Below, piece by piece: positions 34,719-45,473 of a stretch of 64,000 nt of DNA. The notes beneath the pieces are model-generated. The model was not told the DNA's origin and searched no databases. It saw only the letters and a list, made by a program, of their open reading frames with translations. Each line of letters begins with the position of its first letter. The first letter of the stretch is position 1. This DNA is from Tethya wilhelma (lineage: Eukaryota > Porifera > Demospongiae > Tethyida > Tethyidae), in assembly GCA_964030475.1 (NCBI GenBank), contig CAXIPT010000001.1, positions 21,572,354 through 21,636,353 on the forward strand. The letters run 5' to 3'. The translations under genes were made by a program, and so were the position numbers.

Positions 34719-36541
34719 ATGTTGAAAAACAGTCTATGTTTATGCTTGGGCTTAAAATTGGTACTACTTCTAAGAGCATGCGAATCAAGAGCCCAAATGT
34801 TGAGTAGTAATCAGTCAACGTGTCCAGTATGGACAGTACCTAGAGAAACCAACAATGGAACTGTTGAATGTCAGTGTGGAGATTACATGCATAGGATTGT
34901 GGTTTGTGACAATAAAACTCTTGATGTTTACATTCTACTCTATCATTGTATGTCTTATGTCGATGAGTTCAATACCACAGTGGTTGGAAAATGTCTGTAT
35001 CATACACATAATAAACACGACCACCCATTAAGATACTACTGGAGTGTACCAAAACTGGCTAGAAAAAACAATACTGTGTTGTGTCAGTTTAATGAGCACA
35101 GAGCAGAGAATCAATACAAGTACCAAACTGGCCTCATGTGTACTGAGTGTATCAAGGGATATTCCTATCCTGTCTACTCTTATAGTTTGGCTTGTGTTGA
35201 ATGTAAAGATTACAAGTACAACTGGTTGAAGTACATTGCTGTGGTATTTGTTCCTCTCACTGTCTTTTACATCATAGTTATACTCTTCAGAATATCAGCT
35301 ACATCAGGAGCAATGAATGGATATGTCTTAGTGTGTCAACTTTTAGCAACACAAACCAATGTTAGAGTAATTGGAACGTTTCGAAAGCGAGTTGTTATGC
35401 TAGATAATATATACATTTCATTCCTTGGAATTTGGAACTTGGATTTCTTTCGTGGACTATATCCCCCATTTTGCTTACATCCTAACATGACTACACTACA
35501 GACACTAATGCTGGACTATCTCATTGCTGTCTATCCGCTGATACTCATCATTCTCACTTACATCTGTGTTAAACTACACACTCGCTACAGTCTGGTTGTT
35601 CGGCTTTGGAGTCCTTTCTACAAGTGCTTTGCTCTCATTAGAAACAAATGGGACATAAACAGATCTCTTATTGATGTCTTTGCTACTTATATTTTGCTCT
35701 CTAACTTGAAGATTCTTGAGGTGTCTTTCTATATATTCTCACTCCAAACACACTCTATAATGTAACTGGTGATCCTATTCCAAAGAAATATCTCTACTAT
35801 GATGGAACTTACGAGTTCTTTGGAAAGGACCACATTCCGTATGCTTTGCTAGCCTTCTTCATGGTCTTTGTGTTCTACATAGTCCCACTGGTTCTTCTCT
35901 GTCTCTATCCTTGTCGCTGTTTCCACAAGCTTTTGAACTTTTGTAATCTTCACTGTCTTACACTACACATCTTCATGGACTCATTCCATGGTTGTTACAA
36001 GCTCCAGCCTCGAGACTGCCGCTACTTTGCTGCTCTCTACTTGCTTCTGAGGATTGTCAACCACAGCTTCATCCTGACAAATGCTATTCCTCAAACATCA
36101 ATTTTTGTGTCTGGAGTTGTGATAGTTGGAGTGACTGCTTGTGTTGCAATCATACGACCATACAAAAGACTACTCTATTCCGCTTTAGATTTAATAATGT
36201 TTGCATATTTAGGTGCAATGGCTTTAGTTTTGTCTGCTTATGGACCACTGGAATTCTTTCATGATCATAACCTAATTTTGGTTCGTTCTTTAACCTTTGT
36301 TGGTGCAGTATTTCCACTACTCTATGGATTTGCATTAATTCTATCATTAGTTATACCCCAAAAATGGCTACTAAAACTGAAAGAGATATTTGATCGTGTT
36401 AAATTGATCATCACTAGAAAAGCTGAATCCACTCAACCCCAGGATCCTGTACCTTATCGAATGGAGCACATGGATGAATACCCTCCTCTCCTACCACCAT
36501 CACAGCCAATAGAATCCCATCAAGTCAACATGCCTAATTAG
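34719..36541 (+). pseudogene. Multi-pass membrane family gene with one frameshift
   Basis: It starts at ATG 34719 (signal peptide MLKNSLCLCLGLKLVLLLRA). An upstream in-frame TTG is not credible. CPVWTVPRE, the Cys block, the core and the tail DPVPYRMEHMDEYPPLLP are all present. A 2-base insertion near 35733 (TTTCTATATATTC for TTTCTATATTC) shifts the frame just after KILEVSF. The downstream frame is open again to 36541. Only this one lesion separates it from a complete protein of about 607 residues, so it is a very young pseudogene or an assembly error. A 3' extension after the tail (SQPIESHQVNMPN) is shared with 47946-49779. Confidence 0.8.
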
Positions 36542-36840
36542 AAACAACTCTAAAACTTCTCATCAAAACCAAAAGAATGACTATAGAGCCATATATATAG
36601 CAACAACTTGTAAGTATTTAAGCTACTGCTTTTAATTAGCAGGGGATTATTAAATGTTTTGTAGAGTATCAATGATAAACAAACACACCTACACTAATTG
36701 AACTGCCATGTGTGATAAATATCAACCAAGTAATTAACCATGTTGAATCTTCAACAACAAAAACTATTAAACACTAATTATCTTATCATTGACCTTAAAA
36801 AATGGTTTACTGGTTAATGGTCTGGTCAATCTAAACATGC
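36542..36840. other. 3' flank of the 34719 gene
   Basis: AT-rich, with no gene or repeat seen. LINE sequence probably begins near 36841, but the exact insertion point and any target duplication were not resolved. Confidence 0.4.
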
Positions 36841-36940
36841 AAAAGCTGTTTTGAGTGGACAACTCGATTATCTGCATGTACAGTAAATGACCGATGATTG
36901 CATGCTATTTTGGACTCTGTTTGATACAAGTATTTTCAAC

Positions 36941-37978
36941 ATGCCTCCCAAGAAAGTGGCAACTAAAGTGGGAACTAAAGCTAAAAAACAACTCTGTGAT
37001 CTCTGCTGTGGAAGTATAGAGCCAAGCCAAGATGTGCTACACTGTGAAGGTGGGTGCGAATGTAATGTACACCGCTACTGTGCTGGCGTTACTACTCAGC
37101 ACTATGCTGACTTAAATACTTCGTCTACTGCCTTTGTCTGTGTCTCTTGCTCACAAAAGCTACACAAGAGTATGTTAAGCCAGTTGCAGTTACAGGTTCA
37201 GACACTGAAGAACGAGCTGAAGGAGACAAGGAAAAAGCTGGATGAAATAGAGAAAGCTCAGTCCAATTTGGAGGGGACGGTGACGGATTCCAAAGTCGTT
37301 CCAGCCCTACCCACCTACGCTGCAGTTGCAAGAACTAATCACAAACAGTCCCAGAAGAAGAGAAAGCAGTCCAATAGGACCTCTACTACCCAAGAAGCGG
37401 ATGAAGGCAAGCTATCTCATACAAAAGTTGTGGAAAACTTTGAAGGTGAGCCCTCTGTGAGAGCTAAGAAATACGAAAAATGTTCTGGGGTTAGGAAAGT
37501 ATGGGGCACTATGAAGGAAACAACGGTCAGAGCTGTGTCAAGTGTAATTTCCAAACTTTGCTCTGCAAGACCTGAGCTAAAAATTAAACGTAAAGTTCAA
37601 GCTGGAAATCCTCAGCAAGGTCGTAAAGCAAGATGGTGGTTTGTCATCCATGCAAGTGAGGACAGTCTTGCTTCATTAGACTCCGACTGGAGCTGTGTGT
37701 ATGACCATACACATTGGAAACTACTTCCTTGTTATAAGCCCATGTTCACTACTGTAGATGAATCACAAGACCAGCCCAATGTCCTAGCCCCTAGTGAATC
37801 TAAACAGCCTGAGCCTAAGTCTGTTGATGGGCATGTTGTAGTGTCTAATGACTGTACAAATCATCATGAAGCAAGTCCTGAAAATGAAAATGAAAATGAA
37901 GATAGTACCTCTTTTTTAGACAAAGCTCCTCCAAACACAGCAGACGTAGATGTAAACCCGATCCACACAGTGGATTAA
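36941..37978 (+). CDS. LINE ORF1 with PHD-like zinc finger and coiled coil
   Basis: The frame opens at 36887, but ATG 36941 (MPPKKVATKVGTKAKK) is the better start, because the related fragment at 26045 begins at the same point. It gives about 345 residues. A Cys/His cluster follows (CDLCCGS, CEGGCECNVHRYC, FVCVSC), typical of PHD-type fingers in CR1-like ORF1 proteins. Next comes a heptad-rich coiled coil (LQLQVQTLKNELKETRKKLD), a Lys-rich stretch, a segment with two Trp-rich motifs (ARWWFVIHA, DWSCVYDHTHW) and an acidic end. ORF1 proteins of this class bind the element's RNA or chromatin. The exact role here is inferred. Confidence 0.8.
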   Translation: MPPKKVATKVGTKAKKQLCDLCCGSIEPSQDVLHCEGGCECNVHRYCAGVTTQHYADLNTSSTAFVCVSCSQKLHKSMLSQLQLQVQTLKNELKETRKKLDEIEKAQSNLEGTVTDSKVVPALPTYAAVARTNHKQSQKKRKQSNRTSTTQEADEGKLSHTKVVENFEGEPSVRAKKYEKCSGVRKVWGTMKETTVRAVSSVISKLCSARPELKIKRKVQAGNPQQGRKARWWFVIHASEDSLASLDSDWSCVYDHTHWKLLPCYKPMFTTVDESQDQPNVLAPSESKQPEPKSVDGHVVVSNDCTNHHEASPENENENEDSTSFLDKAPPNTADVDVNPIHTVD

Positions 37979-37986
37979 CTAACTTA

Positions 37987-40812
37987 ATGGATACTTTAAC
38001 CAACAACAAGTCTTTATGTGTTTTTTATTTTAATGTTCGTAGCTTATTACCCAAAATAGATGAACTTCGTGTAATTTGTGCAACTCATTGTCCTGACGTT
38101 GTTTGTGTTGTTGAGACATGGTTAGACCACACCATTCAGGACATTGAAATCAATATTCCTAATTATTCTGTTATTCGATTAGATCGTAATAGACATGGAG
38201 GAGGTGTTTTGTTTTTTGTTAAATGTTGTTATTCATGTTCTCTATTGTTTGAAGGCACTCCCTTGTTTGAATGTATTATAGTTTCTATTCAGCACTCACG
38301 TCAAACCTCCAACCAGAATCTTTGTAGTATTGGACTTTTCTATAGACCTCCAAATTCACCAACATCTATTTTTGATACCTTGTTTAATACTTTGTGTAAC
38401 ATCCACACTAGGTTATGTCATAATTTTTTGCTTTTAGGAGATTTTAATGTAGATTATCTTTCCCCCACTAACTCGTTGTACTACAAGCTGAATTCTGTCA
38501 TGTCATCATTTAACTTATTGCAGGTTGTATCTGAACCAACTCGTGTAACCACTAATACTTCCACACTTATAGATCTGATTTTTGTGTCCTCTACAGTTAA
38601 GGTTGAATCTTGCAGCACTATACCTCCATTAACGAATGCTGACCACGTTGGTTTGCAAATCTGTTTGGCTTCTAAAGCAAAAAAATGTCATCGCTCAAGT
38701 CCAAGAACTGTTTGGAGGTATGCTCTCGCAGATTATGACAAAGCCATGGAACTGCTGGATGCCATAGAGTGGAGTGAAGTTACTGCACATCATGATCCAG
38801 ACTCTTTCTGGTTATCCTGGAGAAACCTTTTCCTACAGATTATGCAAATGTGCATCCCATGTGCAGCTGTCAGTCATAAACAAAATGTTCCGTGGTTAAA
38901 TAAAGAAATCAAAAGAGCAATTCAAAAGAGGGACAGATTATTTACTGCTGCCAAGAAGAAAAACCAGCCAGAGGATTGGACTAAGTTCAAACAGCAGAGA
39001 AACATAGTTGTCCAACAAATAAAACAGGCAAAAGCTGTGTTCTTTTGGCAGCTAAACTCTGCAGACACAAAAACTTTTTGGAAAACAGTTCGGAAGCTCA
39101 ACCACCAAGATACCTCAATACCTTCACTAGAGATTGATAATAGTATTGTTGAGGACAGTTATGATAAAGCCTGTGTTCTTAATAATTTCTTCTCAAGCTG
39201 CTTTAACAGAAGCTTTCAACCTCTTCATGAGGAAGATGTGTACTTTGACTATGGAAATCTCGAACCAGGTGAATGTCCTCCTGACTATCTCTGTACAGAG
39301 GAATTTGTATTTGATGCCCTCAGCAATCTAGACACTACTAAGTCCGTTGGCTCTGATGGTGTTTCTCCTAGAATGCTCAAAGAAACTGCTGGGTGTTTTG
39401 GTGTCCTTTCCAGTTTAACTACTTTATTTATCTCTACTGGCAGATTTCCACATTCTTGGAAAATTGGACGATTAGTTCCTGTTCCTAAAGCAAAGGATAA
39501 ACATGCTGTAACCAATTACAGGCCAATCTCTGTGTTACCAGTTGTGTCTAAAGTAATTGAGAGGCACATTAAGAATCTGGTTGAGGAACATCTACTTCAT
39601 ACAGCACCCATTTCACCACGACAGTGGGGATTTATGTCAAGTAGAAGCACTATGTCAGCCCTCATACAAGTCATTGATGACTGGTCATCTGCTCTAGACC
39701 AGGGATATGAAGTCTGTGTTATATTCTTCGATGTCAAGAAGGCATTCGATACGGTACCGCATCTCCCCCTGCTACAAAAATTGTACTCTCTGCAATTAAA
39801 TCCCTATTTACTGAGATGGATACAAAGTTATCTAACTGGAAGACTACAGTATGTTGGACTGGATGGCTGTGATTCTCCGACTAGTAGAGTCATTTCGGGA
39901 GTTCCTCAAGGCTCGGTTTTGGGGCCCTTGTTATTCATCACCTACATCAATGATGTGGCCACAGCCATCTCTCCAGGAAGCAGCATCAACATGTTTGCTG
40001 ATGATATCGCCCTTTATAGGGTAATCAAAACAGTCTCAGATTATAACGTGCTGCAACATGATATTAAGTCTGTAGGCTCCTGTGTGGATAACAAATTTCT
40101 GCAATTTAATGTTACTAAGTGTAAAATGATGACCATCTCTAGGAAAAGAAGCCAATCAATCATGCCGATCTCCTTGACACTAAATGGATCCGTTCTTGAT
40201 CATGTAAAAAGTTTTAAATACCTTGGTGTAGTTATCACCTCTGACTTATCATGGCATCCTCAGATCAATAACATGTGCTCTAAAACCAGACAACTTGTAG
40301 GTATTCTCTATAGAAGATTCTACAAAGATGCAAGCCCTCACACACTTATAAAGCTCTACCTTAGTTTCATAAGGCCGCATCTAGAGTACTCCTCTGTTGT
40401 CTGGAACTCACATCTAAGAATGGATGTTGAAGCCATTGAGAAAGTCCAGAAATTTGCACTGAGGGTGTGTCTCAAAGACTGGGATCCAATGACAAGCTAT
40501 GATGATTTGCTATGTAAGGCGGCCCTCCCCCCTCTGCACGAGAGACGGTTGAAAGCAAGTTTGGTGCATCTTTACAAAATCCTGCATGGTGAAACATTTT
40601 TTCAAGATGCTCCACTAGAGTCAAGATCTAGTGCATACAATACACGTTTACTGAGCTCTAGCTCTCTTAGGATACCTCATTGCAGAACAGACCAGTACAA
40701 ATATTCATACTTTCCGAACACCATTGTAGCCTGGAACAATCTTCCATCTGGTATCAGGGAGTCAGAAACAACTCTGCAGTTCAAAAGACAACTTCAGCAG
40801 CTAACTAGCTAA
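37987..40812 (+). CDS. LINE ORF2: endonuclease and reverse transcriptase
   Basis: A 941-residue protein that starts at ATG 37987. The N-terminal third is an apurinic-type endonuclease: FYFNVRSL, VVETWLD, GDFNVDY, STLIDLIFV and NADHVGLQ give the expected Asn, Glu, Asp-Asn, Asp and Asp-His residues. The central part is a reverse transcriptase: YRPISVLPV, DVKKAFDTVPH, GVPQGSVLGPLLF and the catalytic FADDIALY. The C-terminal part has a CKTRQLVGILYRRF-like and HLEYSSVVWN region typical of CR1/L2/Jockey-type LINEs, with no RNase H domain. It makes target-primed DNA copies of the element. No frameshifts are seen. Confidence 0.92.
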   Translation: MDTLTNNKSLCVFYFNVRSLLPKIDELRVICATHCPDVVCVVETWLDHTIQDIEINIPNYSVIRLDRNRHGGGVLFFVKCCYSCSLLFEGTPLFECIIVSIQHSRQTSNQNLCSIGLFYRPPNSPTSIFDTLFNTLCNIHTRLCHNFLLLGDFNVDYLSPTNSLYYKLNSVMSSFNLLQVVSEPTRVTTNTSTLIDLIFVSSTVKVESCSTIPPLTNADHVGLQICLASKAKKCHRSSPRTVWRYALADYDKAMELLDAIEWSEVTAHHDPDSFWLSWRNLFLQIMQMCIPCAAVSHKQNVPWLNKEIKRAIQKRDRLFTAAKKKNQPEDWTKFKQQRNIVVQQIKQAKAVFFWQLNSADTKTFWKTVRKLNHQDTSIPSLEIDNSIVEDSYDKACVLNNFFSSCFNRSFQPLHEEDVYFDYGNLEPGECPPDYLCTEEFVFDALSNLDTTKSVGSDGVSPRMLKETAGCFGVLSSLTTLFISTGRFPHSWKIGRLVPVPKAKDKHAVTNYRPISVLPVVSKVIERHIKNLVEEHLLHTAPISPRQWGFMSSRSTMSALIQVIDDWSSALDQGYEVCVIFFDVKKAFDTVPHLPLLQKLYSLQLNPYLLRWIQSYLTGRLQYVGLDGCDSPTSRVISGVPQGSVLGPLLFITYINDVATAISPGSSINMFADDIALYRVIKTVSDYNVLQHDIKSVGSCVDNKFLQFNVTKCKMMTISRKRSQSIMPISLTLNGSVLDHVKSFKYLGVVITSDLSWHPQINNMCSKTRQLVGILYRRFYKDASPHTLIKLYLSFIRPHLEYSSVVWNSHLRMDVEAIEKVQKFALRVCLKDWDPMTSYDDLLCKAALPPLHERRLKASLVHLYKILHGETFFQDAPLESRSSAYNTRLLSSSSLRIPHCRTDQYKYSYFPNTIVAWNNLPSGIRESETTLQFKRQLQQLTS

Positions 40813-40910
40813 CTAACTATTTGTAACAATAGTTAACTTATTTGTGGAATAGTATAATTATTCAAATGTAATTGTTGTATAGTTTCTTGTGTATTTGTTC
40901 ATTGTACATT

Positions 40911-41571
40911 ATTAGGGTACGCTTGGAATTAGCCTTTATGCTATTTGTGTATCCCTGCTTTTGCAAAATTGTCATAGAAAAAAAAGTATCTGTTGTAATC
41001 TGCACACACATAACAGTAGAGGGCACCATTACTAATCTTACTCTAGGAGAAACTCAAAAATGGAGTGTGGGTATATGATGGAGTTATTTACTCATACAAA
41101 GGCTTCAGCAATATCTACATGCAGTAATACACTATATGTCTGGATGCATATATGCATCTCTTTAGTTACTAAAATCATTAGTGAGAATGAGTCAATGAAA
41201 CCATGTACTTTGATAGGGGGATTATATGAAACCATACACCAAGATTACATTATTTTGCTGGATTATTATGGCACCAACTTCAGACATTACAAATCATTGA
41301 AACATTTTATGGTATACATGTAGAAATTATTGCTATACAAATGTGCTTGTATGATGTGTGCAGCCTTAGGAACAAACGAAAACTGAATCTTGTATATACA
41401 TACATCAGGGACCATTTGAAAGCAAAGAGATAGTGCTTCAATTTTGTAAACAAATTAGTGTTCATTCTGAATCAGTATATAGGTAGCCATACATACTAAG
41501 ATTTATTAAAACACCAACCTTTCCCCCTTGCTTTACAAAGCAGATTCTATTTAAGCATTGGGGCTATAGGG
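40911..41571. other. Upstream region of the 41623 locus
   Basis: Only chance-like ORFs are present. The GCAAAGAGATAGTGCTTCAA element near 41418 resembles 34484-34525 and 51245-51290. Confidence 0.4.
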
Positions 41572-41622
41572 ATGGATATAAGTATATTGATAAAGAGAAG
41601 ACGGATTTTTATGCAGACAAAC

Positions 41623-43423
41623 AATGTTCAAAAATATAATTTTTCGTTTGTGCCTCAAATTTGTACTACTTTAAGTCATAGAGCATGCAGATCCAGTGCC
41701 CAGTCATTAAGTAGCAATCGATCAATGTGCCCAGTATGGACAGTACCCAAAGAAACCATCAATGGAACTGTTGAATGTAAATGTGGAAATGGAATACAAT
41801 CAATTGTGCTATGTGAAGAAAAAACTCTTGATATTCACATTCTACTTTATCATTGTATGTCATACAGTGATGACTTTAACACACTGGTTGTTGGAAAATG
41901 TATGTATCATTTACACAATACGCACAACAATCTCTTTGAATACTACTGGAGTATACCAAGACATACACAGAGAAATAATAATGCACTGTGTCAGTTTGAT
42001 AATAAACACAGAAATGAAAATCTAAACAAGTACCAAACTGGCCTCATGTGTACTGAGTGTATCAAGGGATATTCCTATCCTGTCTACTCTTATAGTTTGG
42101 CTTGTGTTGAGTGTAAAGACTACAAGTACAACTGGTTCAAGTACATTGCTGTGGCATTTCTTCCTCTCACTGTCTTTTACATTATAGTCATACTCTTCAG
42201 AATATCAGCTACATCAGGAGCAATGAATGGATATATTCTAGTATGTCAACTTATAACATCACCAATTAATTTGAGACTTATTAATACACTTCCAAAAAGA
42301 ATTGCTAAAAATCAAAACAAATACATCACATTTCTTGCAATTTGGAACTTGGATTTCTTTCGTGGACTATATCCTGTATTTTGCTTACATCCTAACATGA
42401 CTACACTACAGACACTAATGCTGGACTATCTCATTGCTGTCTATCCGCTGATACTCATCATTCTCACTTACATCTGTGTCAAACTACACACTCGCTACAG
42501 TCTGGTTGTTCGCCTTTGGAGTCCTTTCTACAAGTGCTTTGCTCTCATTAGAAACAAATGGGACATAAACAGATCTCTTATTGATGTCTTTGCTACTTTC
42601 ATTTTGCTCTCTAACTTGAAGATTCTTGAGGTGTCCTTCTATATTCTCACTCTAAACACACTCTATAATGTAACTGGTGATCCTATCCCAAAGAAATATC
42701 TCTACTATGATGGAACTCTTTGGAAAGGACCACATTCCGTATGCTTTGCTAGCCTTGTTCATGGTCTTTGTGTTCAACATCGTCCCACTGCATGGTTCTT
42801 CTCTGTCTCTATCCTTGTCGGTGTTTCCACAAGCTTTTGAACTATTGTAATCTTCGCTGTCTTACACTACACATCTTCATGGACTCATTCCATGGTTGTT
42901 ACAAGCTCCAGCCTCGAGACTGCCGCTACTTTGCTGCTCTCTACTTACTTCTGAGGATTGTGAACCACAGCTTCATCCTAACAAATGCAGCTCCTCCTAT
43001 GGCATATTTAGTAGGTGGAATTGCACTAATTGGAATAACTGCCAGTGTTGCCATCATTAGACCATACAAAAGGTCACTCTATACCGTTATGGAAGTAATA
43101 ATGTTTTCAGATTTGGGTGTAATAGTTTTCATCGAATCTTATCTTAGAACAAGTGAATTCTTTCAACACCGTATCAGAGTCCAACTTCACATTTTATCTT
43201 ACATTGGTGAAGCAATCTTATTTGTATTTGGAATTGGGCTAATTCTACCATTTATCATACCTCAAAAATGTGTAATAAAAGTGAAAGACATATTTCATAA
43301 TGCGAAGTTAATCATCACCAGAAAAGCTGGCCCCACTCAACCCTAGGATGCCGTACCTTATCGACTGGAGCACATGGATGAATACCCTCCTCTATTACCC
43401 CCACCAGGGCCACGGAAATGAAT
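41623..43423 (+). pseudogene. Membrane-family pseudogene with N-terminal and core frameshifts
   Basis: The family-type start is ATG 41623 (MFKNIIFRLCLKFVLL). Its frame stops at once, so the CPVWTVPKE ectodomain is open only from an alternative ATG at 41572 that lacks a good signal peptide. An 8-base deletion near 42717 (after LYYDGT) and a 4-base insertion near 42790 shift the core frame. A Gln-to-stop change at 43345 removes the tail, whose sequence is still recognisable to 43423. The central core and Cys block are unchanged at nucleotide level. It is dead as a full-length gene. Confidence 0.8.
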
Positions 43424-44052
43424 AATTGCACGCTATCTCTAACTAGCATGAACACTGTTGTTATTGAGCCTTGATATGCATATAGTTACGTAGGTATGAC
43501 TTGCTTAAAGTATGATGTAGTCATCCGTAAATTAAATTTTACAAGTTTAAAACCTACATAAAAATTAATGCCATAGCTTCACAAAACTTACTGAATGTGC
43601 TAATAATACTGTAATAATCTTTTAATTTATAAGGAATTCAATTGTCAACAAGTTTTTGATACATTAAATGACTTCTACTGAAGTCAAATTCAATAGCACA
43701 GAAATTGGTAAGTGAATGTATCATTAACATGTGCACAAATACCCCTCTTGGTTACTTGGTTAAATTCACCAAACACCGACAAAGTGAAACTGAATAAAAT
43801 AACCATCAGTGGTTGTTAGTATATCAAGTATGGTATTATATTATATAGTCATGGAATCATAAAAGTATCTTAACAATGTTGACATAATTAAGAGGTTGTT
43901 TGTTTGTCTTTAATACTGTATACTAGCACACACTTGGTAAAATTAAAACTTAAAGCAACTTTAAAGTCACAATCTTTGTTCTGTCTTTCAGATTGGTATC
44001 TTTATAAAGTCCCAACAAGACAACTTAAATACTCGAGTATATTTTCCAAGAC
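43424..44052. other. Intergenic region
   Basis: AT-rich, with no gene or recognised repeat. Confidence 0.4.
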
Positions 44053-44659
44053 ATGTGCAGATATTTGGAAAATTGAAAACAGTTTTTACTTGTACTTAGT
44101 AATAATTACTATCAGAGTGCAAGAATCAAGCGGCTGGTTACAGAACTCCAGCCTCGAGACTGCCGCTACTTTGCTACTCTCTACTTGCTTCTGAGGATTG
44201 TGAACCACAGCTTTATTCTGACAAACGCAGTTCCTCAAATGTCAAATTTTGTGACAGGAGTTATTCTAATTGGAATGACTGCCTGTATTGCTCTTTTATG
44301 ACCACATAAAAGACTGCCATTTACTGTTATTGATACAGTACTCTTTGCAAGTCTGGCTACCATATATTTGTTTGGAGCAGCAATTAGAACACTTTAGTAA
44401 TTTGAACCTAACAATCTAAAACTTGCACATTATGATTTCATCTTCAGCTGGAGCTGTTCCACTACTTTTAGGATTTGGGATAATACTATCATTTGTGATA
44501 CCTCAACAATGTTTACTGAAACTTAAAGAGATGTTCAATTGTATGAAATTGATCATCACTAGAAAAGCTGACTCCACTCAACCACAGGATCCTGTACCTT
44601 ATATCGACTGCATGGATCACATGGATGAATACCCTCCTCTCTTACCACCATCAGAGTAA
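44053..44659 (+). pseudogene. Membrane-family internal-deletion pseudogene
   Basis: A degraded signal-peptide region (44053-44140, like the start of 47946-49779, VIITIRVQESS) is joined directly to the family sequence CTCCAGCCTCGAGACTGC (44148 on). About 1.2-1.3 kb encoding the ectodomain and core is missing. The junction lies at GTTACA, present on both sides in intact genes, so microhomology deletion is likely. Later stops occur near 44299 and 44396. The tail (DPVPYIDCMDHMDEYPPLLP) carries a small in-frame insertion. Confidence 0.75.
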
Positions 44660-44975
44660 ACAGAAACAAAATTTAATATGAACTAAACAATTCCATAATC
44701 ACAACATAACACATTATGGAGAAATATAATAACTCTTACATGTATGTATATATATATATACTAGACATTTTTATATGAAACAATGATTCAAAGTTTAATG
44801 GAGTGTCACTGAGCACAAAAAATGATACATATTTTAAATACTCCAAAACTGATAGATTAGTCTACAAACTAATCATTAATGGATATGTTAAAAGAACTGT
44901 ATCAGTGTACATAAGAATATTTTTTTCCGCTAAAAATATCAAACTTGAACAGATACCTTACAATTAAAGCGTGCT
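44660..44975. other. 3' flank, AT-rich
   Basis: No gene seen. A short (TA)n run lies near 44748-44760. Confidence 0.4.
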
Positions 44976-45110
44976 TAGCCTCGTTCCCAGGCTCTCACCT
45001 TTGACCTTACACTCACGTAAGTGTGCTTACTCAAGTTACTACGATCGTAATAACAGCTGAACACGTAAGTACAGCATTTGGCATCATTATACACAATAAT
45101 ACACTGTTTA
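44976..45110 (+). mobile_element. Single end of a TAGCCTCGTTCC-type miniature element
   Basis: TAGCCTCGTTCCCAGGCTCT matches the terminus of the elements at 50070-50696 and 60281-60453. No opposite end is found, so this is a truncated copy. The 3' limit is arbitrary. Confidence 0.45.
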
Positions 45111-45251
45111 GTATATGAATTTTTTCTCATATTGCATGTCTGCACTTACTAACAAACACATTAAGTATAGGTACAATCTTTTTTTGCGTATCAGTCTGAA
45201 ACCCAGAACTTTCCGGCTTCCTGGATTAATTTGAAAAGCTATATCTACAAA

Positions 45252-45390
45252 GCCATGTATGTACAGCCATTATGGAAGTATATATGGAGCATGTTGATTT
45301 GATTGACAGGCGTGATGCTTGTTTTTATCTTTTTTGGTATACAGGAGATGACAGCATAATAAGAAAGGGGCGACGATGAGCATGCATCAA
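45252..45390 (+). promoter_or_regulatory. Upstream block shared with the 47946 gene
   Basis: GCCATGTAT...CAxCCATTAT, GATTTGATTGACAGGCGTGATG and a GGTGAT/GGAGATGACAGCATAA...AAGGGGCG string match 47731-47850 upstream of the next gene. Position is about 80-220 bases before the ATG at 45474. It is a likely conserved promoter region of this subgroup. No TATA box is assigned. Confidence 0.4.
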
Positions 45391-45473
45391 TAGAGTGCGA
45401 GGATTTATATATAAAAAAAAAAAAGATAGCAAAAGTCATCAATCGAGAAATACTTGGCACTTTAAGAAGGCAA

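Larger units (their letters stand above)
36841..40910 (+). mobile_element. CR1/L2-type non-LTR retrotransposon, both ORFs intact
   Basis: The element carries ORF1 (36941-37978) and, 8 bases downstream, ORF2 (37987-40812). A short AT-rich 3' end follows, with repeated AACTA/TTGTA-type motifs. The two intact frames suggest recent insertion. It splits the family array between the genes at 34719 and 41623. The ends are approximate. Confidence 0.8.
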
